Assembly: GCA_035236585.1 (NCBI GenBank) | Contig: CP141134.1 | Coordinates: forward strand, 21,196,414-21,260,413 | Reading direction: 5' to 3' | DNA: 64,000 nt | Source: Warburgia ugandensis | Taxonomy: Eukaryota > Streptophyta > Magnoliopsida > Canellales > Canellaceae | Shown: positions 41,501-53,400 of the stretch, piece after piece | How the letters are laid out: every line of letters starts with the position of its first letter | How positions within the stretch are numbered: the stretch's first letter is position 1 | The notes under the pieces: model-generated | Database searches by the model: none | What the model was told of the DNA's origin: nothing | What the model saw: the letters and a program-made list of their open reading frames with translations, nothing else | Translations under genes and position numbers: made by a program

Positions 41501-43304
41501 GATGGAATAAGCTATCCTCAACCAATAAAACATTAACTGGTTGAGTAATAATGATAAGAGCATAAAAGGTTAGTAAATCATCTAATTCTAATAAAAACTA
41601 TAAATAAAATAAGGAAGATCAAACAAGATCCAAGAGAGATCTTAAAGGTGCGCAAACGAAAAGAAAAGAAATATAATGTAGATTGTAGCATTTTTCTATC
41701 ATTTTACTTATAGTGCAGATTGTGAACTTAGAAGATTTGAAACCTTGATCATATATGATTCAAAGAAAATTAGGGCATCCCTTACAGGAATGCATACTTG
41801 TATAGAGGAATAACTTAATATGTATGGTTTGACAAGTGTATGAATCAAGATCATGATGAACAATAGGGAGTGAATATCACTCAAGATGTATGAATCAAGA
41901 CCTTAATAGTACTTTGAGGTAGGTGGATGTACAAGAATATATTAAGGATTCATGTGTATACATACATGATCTTTTGTCTAGAATTATAGACCTTCATGAT
42001 ATCAGTATGCTTAGTATATTAGCATAGTCATGATCCAATTAAATAAACCAACCCTATGATCCAATTCAACTATCTAATAACCTAATGAAATGAGGTGAAA
42101 GTAATGAGATGTGTAGACTAAGGAAACCCTAAGAATAGAGCAGAGAAAATATTCCAACCTTAGTTAAACAGACACATCGTCTGATATATACAATGTATTT
42201 TATATGCAAGCATGACGGCTTGTAATTTTGTTTTACAGAGTACTAGGATTGAGGATGCTATGTTAGGGAAGTTATGAGGGTTTGGCCACCTGCTTCCTGA
42301 AACTTATATGATGGATACCATGCCCAAAGAGAGGCTAAATGTCGAGGCGGGGTGATAATAGAAAGGCCGCCACTGTGACAGCCATAGTCTACCTCATGAG
42401 GACATGGATTTGTTATTTTCACAGTTGATAGGAGTGGAGGATTATACAATTATCCAGGTGCGCGGTATGAATTGAGACTATGGCATAGTAGTCCTAATGT
42501 ATTTTGCATTATGATGCACATATGATAGATATAGTGTAATGCCCTGACATAATGAGATGCCACTACATGAGTTCCTGGAAAGAAAATCCTTGTACAAGAA
42601 TTAGTTGAATATTGATCTTCTAAGTGAAAGTATAGCCAGGGGAAGGAACAAGTTTTGAGCAATTTTTACTATTTTAACTGATTTATCCTGTACTACATAA
42701 ATAACGTATATACTCTATGTAAGATAACTCACAAATAGACAACCATGATGGAATGATGACTAAGATAGGTATTCTTATATTAGTGAAGTAGTATATTTTT
42801 GTATCCCCTACCAAGCATACCTTGCTGAGATATTGTAAATATTTGAATATTTATAATATCTCAGATACATGGAAGGAGACTTAAGGAAGTAAAGCTTGAA
42901 TACTTAGAAGCTCAATAAGGTAGAAGACTTGAAAGAATAATCAAACAGGGTATTTTCCTTGAAGATATGTATTTTTATTTGAGACCATTGTATTGTATTA
43001 AGAGCTTTTAACGTAAGGTGAGGTTTGAACTTTGGATTATGTAATTTGGATAATGGTTTGTAATTATAATACAGGGGTTGTGTAAGAGTGAACTACTAGA
43101 TGATTCTTGGTATTCAATAAAATTTTATTTTATACGAAATGTCTATGTGTATTATGTATCTTGAGGTGAGACTTGGGTTTTGCTACAAACGAATTTAAAA
43201 GAAAAGAATTTTCGCTGCATTGTTTGCGAAAACATTTTACCATTAAGGGCCCTGCCTTTGAAAAATGTTTTACAAAATATGTTACAAAAACCCAGGTCGT
43301 CACA
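38597..43304 (+). mobile_element. Solo LTR of a gypsy (Del/Tekay-like) element, 4.71 kb, with target-site duplication
   Basis: Starts TGTAACACCCC and ends CCCAGGTCGTCACA, both typical of plant Del/Tekay LTRs. The 5-bp sequence GGAGC occurs immediately before (38592-38596) and after (43305-43309). No primer site, polypurine tract or pol sequence lies inside, so this is one long LTR rather than a short whole element. It reads on the plus strand, opposite to the other gypsy LTRs in the window. It holds a CT run at 39247-39266 and a hairpin at 42825-42864. Short open frames inside are unconvincing. Confidence 0.88.
42825..42864 (+). other. LTR hairpin, 10-bp stem with inner extension
   Basis: CTGAGATATT pairs with AATATCTCAG. 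Inside, TAAATAT and ATATTTA also pair, giving a long near-perfect hairpin. Flanks are CTTG before and ATACA after, as at 17470-17501. It lies about 440 bases before the LTR 3' edge. Confidence 0.8.
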
Positions 43305-43309
43305 GGAGC

Positions 43310-45880
43310 GCACATTTAAATGATTAGACCTACTCATCTAATTGCTTCAACCTTGGATTTCTCATGTATAAAAATTTAACAACGACTTCATGAGCTTATC
43401 AACCTAAAAGCCATGTGTTTTTGGACTCAAATTTGAGCCACCGATTACATAAAATTTTCTAATCGTTCATTACTTGTGATAAAACAACTACACTTTTTTA
43501 GATGCTAAATTATCCTATTTGGTTGCTGTTTGAAATACTAAATATCTAATGCTAGAATAATTAAATAAGCGGACGGTCATTCAAAGGCGAGGGCCTTCAT
43601 GAAAAAATGCCACACTTAGAAGTTCGTTACAGAGCCTTCCGCCTAGCATTATTTGTTTTATCATAAATTTTTTTGAATGGCGTCTCTTCTAGTTATATTA
43701 TCAACTTATGCATGTCGGCCAAAGTTTAGTTACCCAAATCATTTGTCTCTCGGACCACATCATAGGTAGGACATGATCGAGAAATCTCATGCTTGAGATG
43801 ATGGTAACCGTCTTAATGGTCAGGATTTTGCTATCCTCATTTTTGAACTTTTCCGCCGTCCACTTTACACCCTTAGTAGGGATAGGGTCATCATATGAAG
43901 ATGACTCTCGGTGAATAACTCATCTAAGATGTGGCTGGAAAGATGAACGGTTGATATCAACAAAACTAGATGTCTCCACATTCACATCACTAGAGGACAC
44001 TTGTGATACATCCGAAATTAAAAGGGTATTGCTCTATCGATCATCGGATGTAAGATCAAATAGAGATTATTTTTGGATATCATCGGTCATTTAGGGCGCA
44101 AATTCACCAGGGAAAAAGAAAAGATCAAAAAAGGCAATCCGGGTCCCCGACATTATTTGGCGGGACACCCCAAAGAAGCCACACGAAAGCTCATCCGAAC
44201 AAGCTAATCCAATAATTAGAGGACATTATTGTAAATCTGTCCAAAGCAAAGGGCAAATTCCAAATCCCATTGGGTCTGTACCAAATCCCAAATTGCAGAA
44301 GTTAGGGATCATTCGATCAAAATTGGTAGCGGCTAGGATAGTCAGGCGAAGACTATATATATAGGGAACAAGAAGAACTGATCCAAGATGTATATGAAAA
44401 GATGTACGGTTGGTAATCATCAAACATCACTCTCCGCAATGTACCCGAAGCTGCACGTGTACAGCCAAACACAACGTAAAGAAAGCTCATCCATACTGAA
44501 ATCACATCATTGGAAAACGTCATCGGAAATCGGAGTAAAATCGAACAGCCAATCTCAAACTGAACGCCCACAGGCCCGACGCATGGAGCTGACAGGGGAA
44601 CAGATTATCGTTAATGGAAATGAACTAATCCGAACTACTAGAATAAGGCATGGAAAATTTTATCCGTGGAGGGATACAAAATTAATTTCGGATATTTACA
44701 TTTTTTATGAAACAGATGCGTAAATTTTATTCGTAGATTATCAGATCTGAAATATACTTTTTATAGAACTAAAATGCTCTTAAATATTTGTTAAACTATA
44801 TCATTAATAAGGCCTTATTAGTTAATTTATATATGTTAATTATTTATGCTAGAAAAATAGATAAATTTTATATATTAATTGTTTAGAAAATTCTGTTTTA
44901 ATTTTCATATATGCTTGGTTATGAACTTGTGTGATAAAACTTCATTTTCATCTCCTTAAGTTTCTTCCACTATGCTCATTTCCCTTTTTGGCCTTTACAC
45001 CTCAGCCTCCACCAAACAAGAGATGGTTATATTTGTATAAAGTTACTCTTTTGTAACTACTTCGGCAGGTATATTACCATGAATTCTTTTGCTGATAGAA
45101 TTAGCTTTGCAATACAAATATGTGAGTTATTGAATATAAAGTTGATTAGAACGCAGTATCAAAAGAACTTTTACCGACCAATACCCTATCAATCTTGGGC
45201 AACTATTTATATCTGAATTTAAGTTTGGTACTGAAAATTTAGCTGCTCCGTTCTGTTCTTGGTAACTAGTCAACTTTCATGAGAAGCGCTGCCGCACGAG
45301 AGCTTTAGAAAATTAATCTAACTCAATTCTTCAAAACTAATTGAATTCGTACTGCACAGGTAGTCAACTTCAGATGCTTTAGAAAGGTATATTAGTTTAG
45401 AGATTAATTTAAAGAGTCTTCTTCTGTGAATGTTGGCCCTCATTCTTTGGTTTCTTTCTTGTGAATCTAAAGAGGCTCTGATTTGTTTTTATCAATGTTT
45501 GCTAACAAGTATAATACCAAACGGAGTCATCCTATTCCTCATAAGAGTTAGCAAAATCTAGCAATATTTATCATATGAATAATCCACTATCTAAACCAAG
45601 CCTAAACAATGGATGGAGAATAGCATAGGAATATTTGAACCATGACCCAAATTCGTGCTCGATTTGATGAAATTTAATGCAATAAATGTGGAATGATGAA
45701 ATCCGAACTATACCTGAGCCCTTGGCAAGCCCTAGTACACTCCATATTACCAGGATAAAACCCCGCTCCCCAGCTTCCCAGCCGAATTTAAAGTCGTCTC
45801 ACCAAAAAGCAACCAAAACTTCTATCAGTCAGACGATCTTAAGACGCAGGCAAAACTTGGACGTTCTTTTCTTGTTTCGA
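43310..45880. other. Intergenic stretch upstream of the gene, no gene recognised
   Basis: About 2.6 kb. The part from about 43560 to 44720 is less AT-rich and includes a TATA-like CTATATATATAGGGAAC at about 44353, preceded by text such as AGAGGACATTATTGTAAAT that recalls LTR promoters. I could not find paired ends or a target duplication, so I leave it unassigned. The 111-codon open frame at 44388-44723 matches nothing I know. The rest (44760-45680) is AT-rich spacer. Confidence 0.4.
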
Positions 45881-45887
45881 TGGAAAC

Positions 45888-45907
45888 GCCGTTAACCGTT
45901 TAACGGC
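45888..45907. promoter_or_regulatory. Inverted AACGG / CCGTT cluster upstream of the MEI2-like gene
   Basis: GCCGTTAA and TTAACGGC form an 8-bp inverted repeat around a 4-base spacer, followed by another AACGGC at 45909-45914. AACGG is the core of the mitosis-specific activator element bound by plant three-repeat MYB factors. The cluster lies about 1.5 kb before the start codon and about 150-300 bases before the CT-rich leader. Binding is inference only. Confidence 0.35.
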
Positions 45908-46059
45908 AAACGGCGTCGCCGCTTCTTGTCTCGTGTTTGTAGGAAACGAAGTCGGATGCGGTAATAGATGGATAGATTACAACTCACAAAACAGAACTCG
46001 TTCCTACCAACGCCGTTTATCCGCCTATTTTCTTCCCGAGCATTTCCCCCACACAACAC

Positions 46060-46200
46060 ACCAACAAAACCCGCAACTTCTCTCTCCTCTCCCCCCCCCT
46101 TTTTGTTCCCTCCACCCTCCTCCCTTCTCTTTTCTCCCTCCACTCCCTCTTCTCCCTTCCCCTCTCCGTCTCCTTCCTCCGAGCGAGCGAGCGAGAGAGG
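46060..46200 (+). promoter_or_regulatory. Pyrimidine-rich core promoter / leader start of the MEI2-like gene
   Basis: A C/T-rich stretch (about 46070-46180) ends in GAGCGAGCGAGCGAGAGAGG. Pyrimidine patches and GA-rich runs are common at plant transcription starts and early leaders, and base composition changes here from AT-rich spacer. I infer that transcription begins in or near this stretch; no clear TATA box is placed just upstream. Confidence 0.4.
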
Positions 46201-46575
46201 GTTAGGAATTTCCGAACCTTCTCTCACTCTCTTTCCTTCTCTGGCCGGAAAATTCTTTGTCTCCTGGCGATCCGAAAACTTATTTTTTCAACTGTGATGA
46301 ATAAAATAATATAATATTCTCGAATCCTTCTTCGTTTCCTTGCAATGCAGGAAAAAAAGGCATCGCTTTGGAGGTTCTTGCACGGCACAGATGCCTAGAT
46401 CCCTTCTTCAATTCAATTCTCTTCCTTGCCTTATGCCGTAATCCATTCCGTTTCTTCTTCCACCCTTTAAATGATATTCGCACCCCCTTCGTACTCTTTT
46501 ACTTACTATAGAAATTGCACAGAGATTGCGTCATCGTTTTCTTCCTCTGAGAGAGACACAAGCAGGCGTGATCTG

Positions 46576-47307
46576 GTGAGAGGATTTTATATCCCTCCCG
46601 CTTTGCCTTTCCTTCTTTCCGGATTTTCTTTATTGTTTTAGCCGGCCGATCGTGGTTGTTTTATGGTTTTTGAAGAATTTTGTGATATTTCGACGTATTT
46701 TGCTTGTTCGTTTGTTCGAATTTCGTGCGATTTTGTGCTGATCGTCTTTGTTTTGATCGAGGAGGTTGCTCTTTGGGTTTACTTCCTCTTGATTCGCGAT
46801 CTGTTATCTTCTCTTCAAGTTGGAGGATTCTTTTTCTTCCTTTCTGTCTCGTCTTTCTTTCTTGTTTTTCTGTTTTTAATTGACCAGGGGCTTGAATTTG
46901 TGGTTTTCTTCTTCTTCTCTATTGGTTGCCATTTTTCTTTTTCTGAGTGTGTTGTCTGTCTAAGTTTTCTTCTTTCAAGCGCTCTTCTTGATGCAGAGGG
47001 GTAAAAATTTATTTATTTTCTATGTCTATTTTAATTTTTAAGTTCTTTCCGAATTGTGTAATCGTTGCCCCAAACACGCACTTAACTGTGATTTCTTGTT
47101 TCCGATTCGCTTCTGTTTTTTTCCCTCTGGTTTTGTGCTTAGTTTCATTTGCAAATTTTGTGATCATAATTTAGCTCGCTGGAAGAAGAATCTGCTACTG
47201 TTTTCTCCATCAATCGAGATTTTTTAAGCACTTTAAGGTTATTTGATCTGATTGAATTCTGTTGGGTAACTGAATTTCCTTTATGTCATCTGGTTTATTT
47301 TTGACAG
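46576..47307 (+). other. Probable leader (5' UTR) intron of the MEI2-like gene
   Basis: A T-rich 732-base stretch begins with GTGAGA at 46576 and ends with TTTTGACAG at 47307. It sits between a CT-rich presumed first exon and the exon holding the start codon. The hydrophobic open frame in it (46663-47004) results from T-richness and is not considered a gene. The exact donor is uncertain, and a second leader intron ending at about 46350 is possible. Confidence 0.5.
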
Positions 47308-47333
47308 GGAAATCCAGAAGAGTTGCTAAGTGC

Positions 47334-47360
47334 ATGTTTCAGTTCGTGTTGCTGTGTTAA
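47334..47360 (+). promoter_or_regulatory. Upstream ORF 1, 8 codons
   Basis: ATG to TAA encoding MFQFVLLC, 64 bases before the main start and in the same exon as it under the proposed splicing. Any mature transcript using this exon would carry it. Short upstream ORFs usually lower translation of the main frame. Confidence 0.6.
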
Positions 47361-47364
47361 GGTG

Positions 47365-47385
47365 ATGAAGAAATTTTTGATGTAG
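47365..47385 (+). promoter_or_regulatory. Upstream ORF 2, 6 codons
   Basis: ATG to TAG encoding MKKFLM, starting four bases after the first upstream ORF ends and stopping 38 bases before the main ATG. Re-initiation at the main start is possible over this spacing. Confidence 0.6.
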
Positions 47386-47423
47386 AGTTCATTTCTCAGG
47401 GTTTCTAGTTTCCGGGTTTCAAG

Positions 47424-50400
47424 ATGCCATATGAAATTATGGATCAAAGAGTTTCTTCAATGGACAAACCATCAGTGGCGACATCCTTCTTCTCCGAGGA
47501 AATTCGCTTTCCCACAGAGGTATCCTTCCTGTGGTTGCATTTTAATTTCCTTCTTATTGAAATTGTTTGAATTTATGATTTGCATTTTTCCCGAATCCAT
47601 AAGTTCTGGAAAGTCTCCTGTGTTTCAAGTCAGGATATGTTTCCATCACATATTCTCTTTTAAGTTTGTGTAATTTTGTTTATTTTTTTCCTTTTCCTAT
47701 TCATTTATATGTGTGTCACTGTGATTTGTATGATTCCTCGTGCAAGATTGCAATTTGTACTCTAATTTTATTTTTTTTGTGCTGTTGTTGAAACCTTATA
47801 TTTTGTTTTGCAGAGACAGATCGGATTTTGGAAGCCCGAACATGTGCCAGGTCATCATGGTATCTTTCCTTTTCTGCCTTAATGGTTTGAGGTTTTAGTT
47901 TCCAAATGGCATGTCCATCCCGGGTTTTAGTTTCAAACTTTTTACAGATCTGTAGTGGAAAACCCCTGCAAAACATTATGTCTCTTAATGTTCATTCAGG
48001 TGAAATTTCTTACTCGCTAATATGATGGTGTGAAGTTGGCTTCTGGAATAATCTTATCGAATTCCCATGTCAAGCCTACACAATTAGTAGTTTTGTGTTT
48101 GAATTTGAATCTTTGTGCGAGATGCTCAGAACTGTTTAAATTTATTTTAACTGGAAGTCCTAGAAATTGAAGAAAAGATCAAAATTTTCTACCGTCTGGA
48201 AATCATTCTGGATTGGCTGCTTTGAATTTATTTGACATGCATTGGTCCCTTATCCTTTTCAGAACTCAATATCACTTCAAAGATACACCATCGCAATGCT
48301 TTGGTTACGTATCATTGCGAGTAAGCATGGAACAGCCTCTGAGTTATATTTGTTGTCCAGCCATTTGCATTTATTATATCTTTATTTGTGATATGTTTCT
48401 GGCTATAAAGTAATCTCCATGATAATAGGATCTGGCATACATATCTAGGATTAGAATTTGGTCTATTTTTTGCTGGCAACAGCTGTTTGCATAAATGCTC
48501 AAAAAGTGGTGAATCTTCTGGTCAGGATCCAAATACCAACTCAAAACATATATTTGGATGATCTGAAAATACTGCATAAATTTTTTAACCTTGGTTTGCA
48601 GCATGTACTCCTGGATCATTTTATAACATTAACATATTACTTTTTTACATCTTGTATCTAGTTATATTTAGTTGGCATTTGTCCCTTGCCTGACATTTTA
48701 ATTGTACATTACATCAGCTCCTGTGTTTTTGTCTTTAGTAGTATTTCCGCACATTGTGTGAAATACAAAAGAATTAATGACGTTAACAATTATATAGCTC
48801 AATTGGGTATGCAGAAACCAGTTTGCTGTTGTTTGCCCCCACTTTTTGTCTTTTAGGACCTTGTTTGATTTGCATTGTCATTTGAATATTGTCACTGTCA
48901 AAACAATGGAATTTTCTTTTCTTCTTTTGGGGCCTCAGAGGTGGTGTGGAAACTCATCTAAGATTAACATTTTAGCCCCCAGACACCTTTTTGTCCTCTT
49001 TCTAGATATAATGTTTCTGAACAAAACATTACAAGTTTCTGTGAGTTTTCCTTCCTGGTGAAAGTGTTAAAGAATTCATTTAACCAGCTGGTTGCATGAT
49101 GTTTTGTGTAAGGTAATTTCACAGTGAAAGTTTTTGATCTCTGGTGTGTCCATCCACTGGAAGATATCATCTTCATGGATGTGGCTGAACTGGGAGGAAA
49201 GGAGATGCCATCACTTTGTTCCAGGCTGGGTGCTTGTTGTTAAATATGACATAAGCAAAAATAAGATGCAGAAAATGTAAAGGTTTTTCTTTGTAAGTGG
49301 ATAACCGAAAACTGAGCAACTGAGCATTCAAACAACTTAGACTTTCTGGAAAGTCTTATGTGCATAATTACCTATTGTTTGGGGCGATCCAGTAAATTTC
49401 ATTGCATGGAACTGACGAAAAATTAGCCTGCGTTAACAGCATACCTGTTTTTTTCTGGAGAAAACAAGAGAGCTAGGACTGTGTAAAGCTGGGAGAAAGA
49501 ACGGACTGGAATAGTCTTGTCCAAGCTATTATCTGCCTTTTCTCTCAACTAGTTGAACTTTTTCTTGGTTTAATAGGCAATTCTTAAAATATTTAGATAC
49601 CCTGAAGCAGAATTAGTCATCCTTATGACTTCATTGTTTCTTTAGTCAGTTTCTTCCTATTGAACTGCTTATGTTCAATGTACTCAATAAGAATTTCTGT
49701 TAGAAAGTTAGATAACTGGTTTATCTTCGTCACTTTACATATGGAATTCCAGATCTTCTGTAGTTGTTCTTGCATATAAGATGGTTTCTATACATTTAAA
49801 GTGAAGAAAGGTTTTATGGCCTTAAATGGTGTCCAATTATAAGGTTTCTCTTAATCTGATGGAGACTATAATTTTAAGATGTCAAAATTTTCCTTACCTG
49901 CAACCTTATCCTCATTAAGATGCCTTGCTGGCTGATTGTCTAGATTTTTTAGCTTCTTGTTATCTTCTGGATTTCATCTGGTCCAGGATGATTACTTCAC
50001 TTTGTGTTTTATTGGGCTAATATGAACTTATTCTCAATTTATATTCAGGACTGGGAATTGAGGGTGTTGCATTGTCTGGCAGTAAGTCGGATTCATCTCC
50101 ATTAGAAAATCTTCACCGAGTGGGATCACTTTCCTTGGACTTATCAGAAATCACTCAGAAAGCGAAGGTTAACCATGAGACTCACATGGTGGATTCTGAA
50201 AGAACATCCAGCCTGTCCATGAACTCTTGGAAAGTTATGGATCAGGATTCAGCAGCACGCTCGAATCTGTATTTGCAGACAAGATCTCTACTTGAAGCAA
50301 ACAGGGTCAATTTCAGTGGGCCCCAATATGAGAGCAGTCTCTTCTCAAGTTCATTGTCAGAAATATTTACCAAGAAGGGTGGGTCATACTTTTCTTTACA

Positions 50401-53400
50401 GTATTCACCTTAATTTAGTTAGTGATTTTTTGTACTCTGCCATGTCAAAGACCTGAAGAGTTAATAGCTGCAGATTATCAGTCAGCTAGTGGATCTATTA
50501 ATAGTTTCTTTTCCTTTAAGTACTGTTGTATAGTGTCCACAATAACAATTTGCTGAGATTTGCTAAAATTGCAAGAAAAGAAAATCGTGTTTTACAATTT
50601 GACATGTTTGGACAACCTGAAGGTGATTTTTTAAAATGCTAGAAAGTCATAATTTCTCCATTAAATCATGATTTTCAAGAGGGCTAATCTCTTTCTCTTT
50701 CTCTCTCACTGGAAATATGAGGAGTGGAAGAAGAAATGATACAAAGACTGATTTACCTCATTATTCTTTAAATAGAAAAATTTTGTGACGACTTTTTTGT
50801 CAATAGGAGAAAAAGTTTTGAGTAAAACACATCTCCTTGAATTTGTACTTGTGCTGAAAAGTGAGAGTTAAAAAAGCTAAAAAACATCATTCACTCAAGA
50901 CAAGATATTATGTAAGTGCATTTTTGTCAACACAAAAACCCCTTTTTGGATTTTGTACTTCTGTAGATGGTAAATGACCAAACTTTGTCCCAAACTAAAT
51001 AAAATCATGATTTATTAAATACAGATTTTATTTTATGTTGTTGGGATATTTGATTTTCATTTGTCACAATTTCACAAAATTTTGCATCCAAATGAATGGC
51101 TTAATTTGTGCAGTGCAATAATCCTGCAGATCTATTAACTTTTTGCCTGGATTATTGACGGTGCAGTGAGATTATCATCATCAAATGATGTTCCATCTGT
51201 ACAGTCTGTCAATACTGTTGCCACCCACCATGAAGATGAGCCATTTGAATCCCTTGAAGAACTTGAGGCTCAAACTATTGGGAACCTCCTTCCTGATGAT
51301 GATGATCTACTTTCTGGAGTCATTGATGAACTCGAGTACATTGCCCGACCAAATAATGGGGATGATACAGAAGATTTTGATCTTTTTAGCAGCATGGGAG
51401 GGATGGAACTTGAAGGTGACGATGGTTTAACTTGCTTTGGGGGTGGTAAATGTAGCCAGCAGGGAGGATCAAATATTCTCTTTGCTGGAGAGCACCCTTT
51501 TGGTGAACACCCTTCTAGAACACTTTTCGTGAGAAATATTAATAGTAATGTTGAAGATGCTGATTTAAGGGTTCTTTTTGAGGTATTCATTATATTTTGT
51601 TTGTCACTAATGGAAATGATTTGATTTATGTCTTATCAAATGTTGCCATTTGGGTATAAAATATATCTTGTCAACTGATGAGTTTCTGAAGTCTTGACAT
51701 GTGTCTGTCTGTTCAGCAATATGGAGATATCCGTACACTTTATACGGCCTGCAAACATCGTGGTTTTGTTATGATTTCTTACTATGATATCAGGGCAGCA
51801 CGTAATGCAATGAGAGCACTTCAAAACAAGCCATTGAGACGGAGGAAGCTTGATATTCATTTTTCAATTCCAAAGGTATGCATCTCTCTGGTTCATCTCT
51901 ACCCAGTTTCGGGTGTTCAAGTCTTGTGTAGGTTTGAAGGAAGTTTCACATGGTCAGTTGGTGATCTAATGTGGATGATGTTTTTTGTTTCCATTTGTTG
52001 GTTCTAGGGGCTACTAATTATTGAAATTAATCTACTTTCATATTATTGTAGAACTTGCTTATATGTCTTATTCTTTGTTAAAGTGAAAGAAATCTTCTTT
52101 TCCAGCAGATTGAATCATGTCCTTTTTGCCTCGGTAGTAAAATTTCATGTTAACTTGGCAAAGCACTTTTTTCTTCTTTTCAAGCCCAGTGCATGAAGCT
52201 CCTGCTCATGCAGGGTTTGGGGAAAGGCCGGACCACAATGGTCTATACTTTGCAGCCTTACCTTGCATTTTAAAAGAGGCTGTTTCCACACTTCTCTTTG
52301 CCAAATACCATATTTATGTGGAAAATATTAGATTGAAATATGTCCACAAAGACATCATCACTGCTTCACTTCTCAAGGATGTTATCTTAGTTTAGTTGCA
52401 GGTACAACATTTACATAATCCTGTCATCCATTTCATATGCTATGGATTGCTTTATATAAAATTTGTACATACATGTATGGTTACTGCTGAGAAAGTTCTC
52501 AGGGATGAATGGTTTGAATGTGGATTGTTTTCTTCTAGGATAATCCCTCAGAGAAAGACATTAACCAGGGTACACTTGTTGTATTCAATCTTGATTCTTC
52601 TGTTTCAAATGATGAGCTTCGCCAGATTTTTGGTGTTTATGGAGAGATTAAAGAGGTGAGCTGCCTTACATTCTAGGGTTACAATCTCGTTTCAAAATTT
52701 TGCTGTATGTTGCCGACCCTTATTTTTGATGTACAGATTCGTGAAACTCCACACAAACGCCATCATAAATTCATTGAGTTCCATGATGTTAGAGCTGCTG
52801 AAGCAGCTCTTCGTGCCTTGAACAGGAGCGATATTGCAGGGAAACGGATCAAGCTTGAGCCTAGCCGCCCTGGGGGTGCAAGACGGTGGTATTTTCAACT
52901 CCAAACATGCTTACTTGCTTTGTCTTTTCTTCCAGCAATGCTGTTGGCTTAAGTAATTTTCTTTTAATTTGTCCAGTTTATGTATTTACTTATTTCAGTC
53001 TTGGATCATCCTTTTCACTGTTTCTGTTGCTTGAACTTTTGAGCTCTTACAAACTCAAGGTTTTAACATTTTAACTTCTTACTAAACATCATGATGCCCT
53101 TGTGACTGCTTAGCATCTATCAGGGATATGCAAAAGTGGGAAACTAGTAGTATGATTCCATTTAGTGAGAGTTGTAGATGCCTTTGAAATATCATTTTTG
53201 TCAGAGCTTTGAGTCAGGTTTTATGTCTGATTGACTGCCTCAAACACTAATAATGGTGGCATAATTATTCATTTTTGAGGGGCATCATTCCTAACTGCCA
53301 AGAAATTGAGGAGTTTGGATCATTGTGAGATGGCTGGTATGAACATTTTGGGTCTCTATATAACATACACCATGGTGTATGTGATGAGAGATGGGTTCCT

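Noticed and set aside
44388-44723. 111-codon frame on the plus strand upstream of the gene
   Set aside because: No known motif, no splice or start context, and it overlaps another open frame on the opposite strand in an unassigned repeat-like segment.
46663-47004. 113-codon hydrophobic frame that looks like a membrane protein
   Set aside because: T-rich leader intron of the MEI2-like gene; phenylalanine/leucine/valine-rich frames are expected by chance there.
51270-51590. 106-codon minus-strand frame within the gene
   Set aside because: Shadow of the exon encoding the acidic region and start of RRM1.
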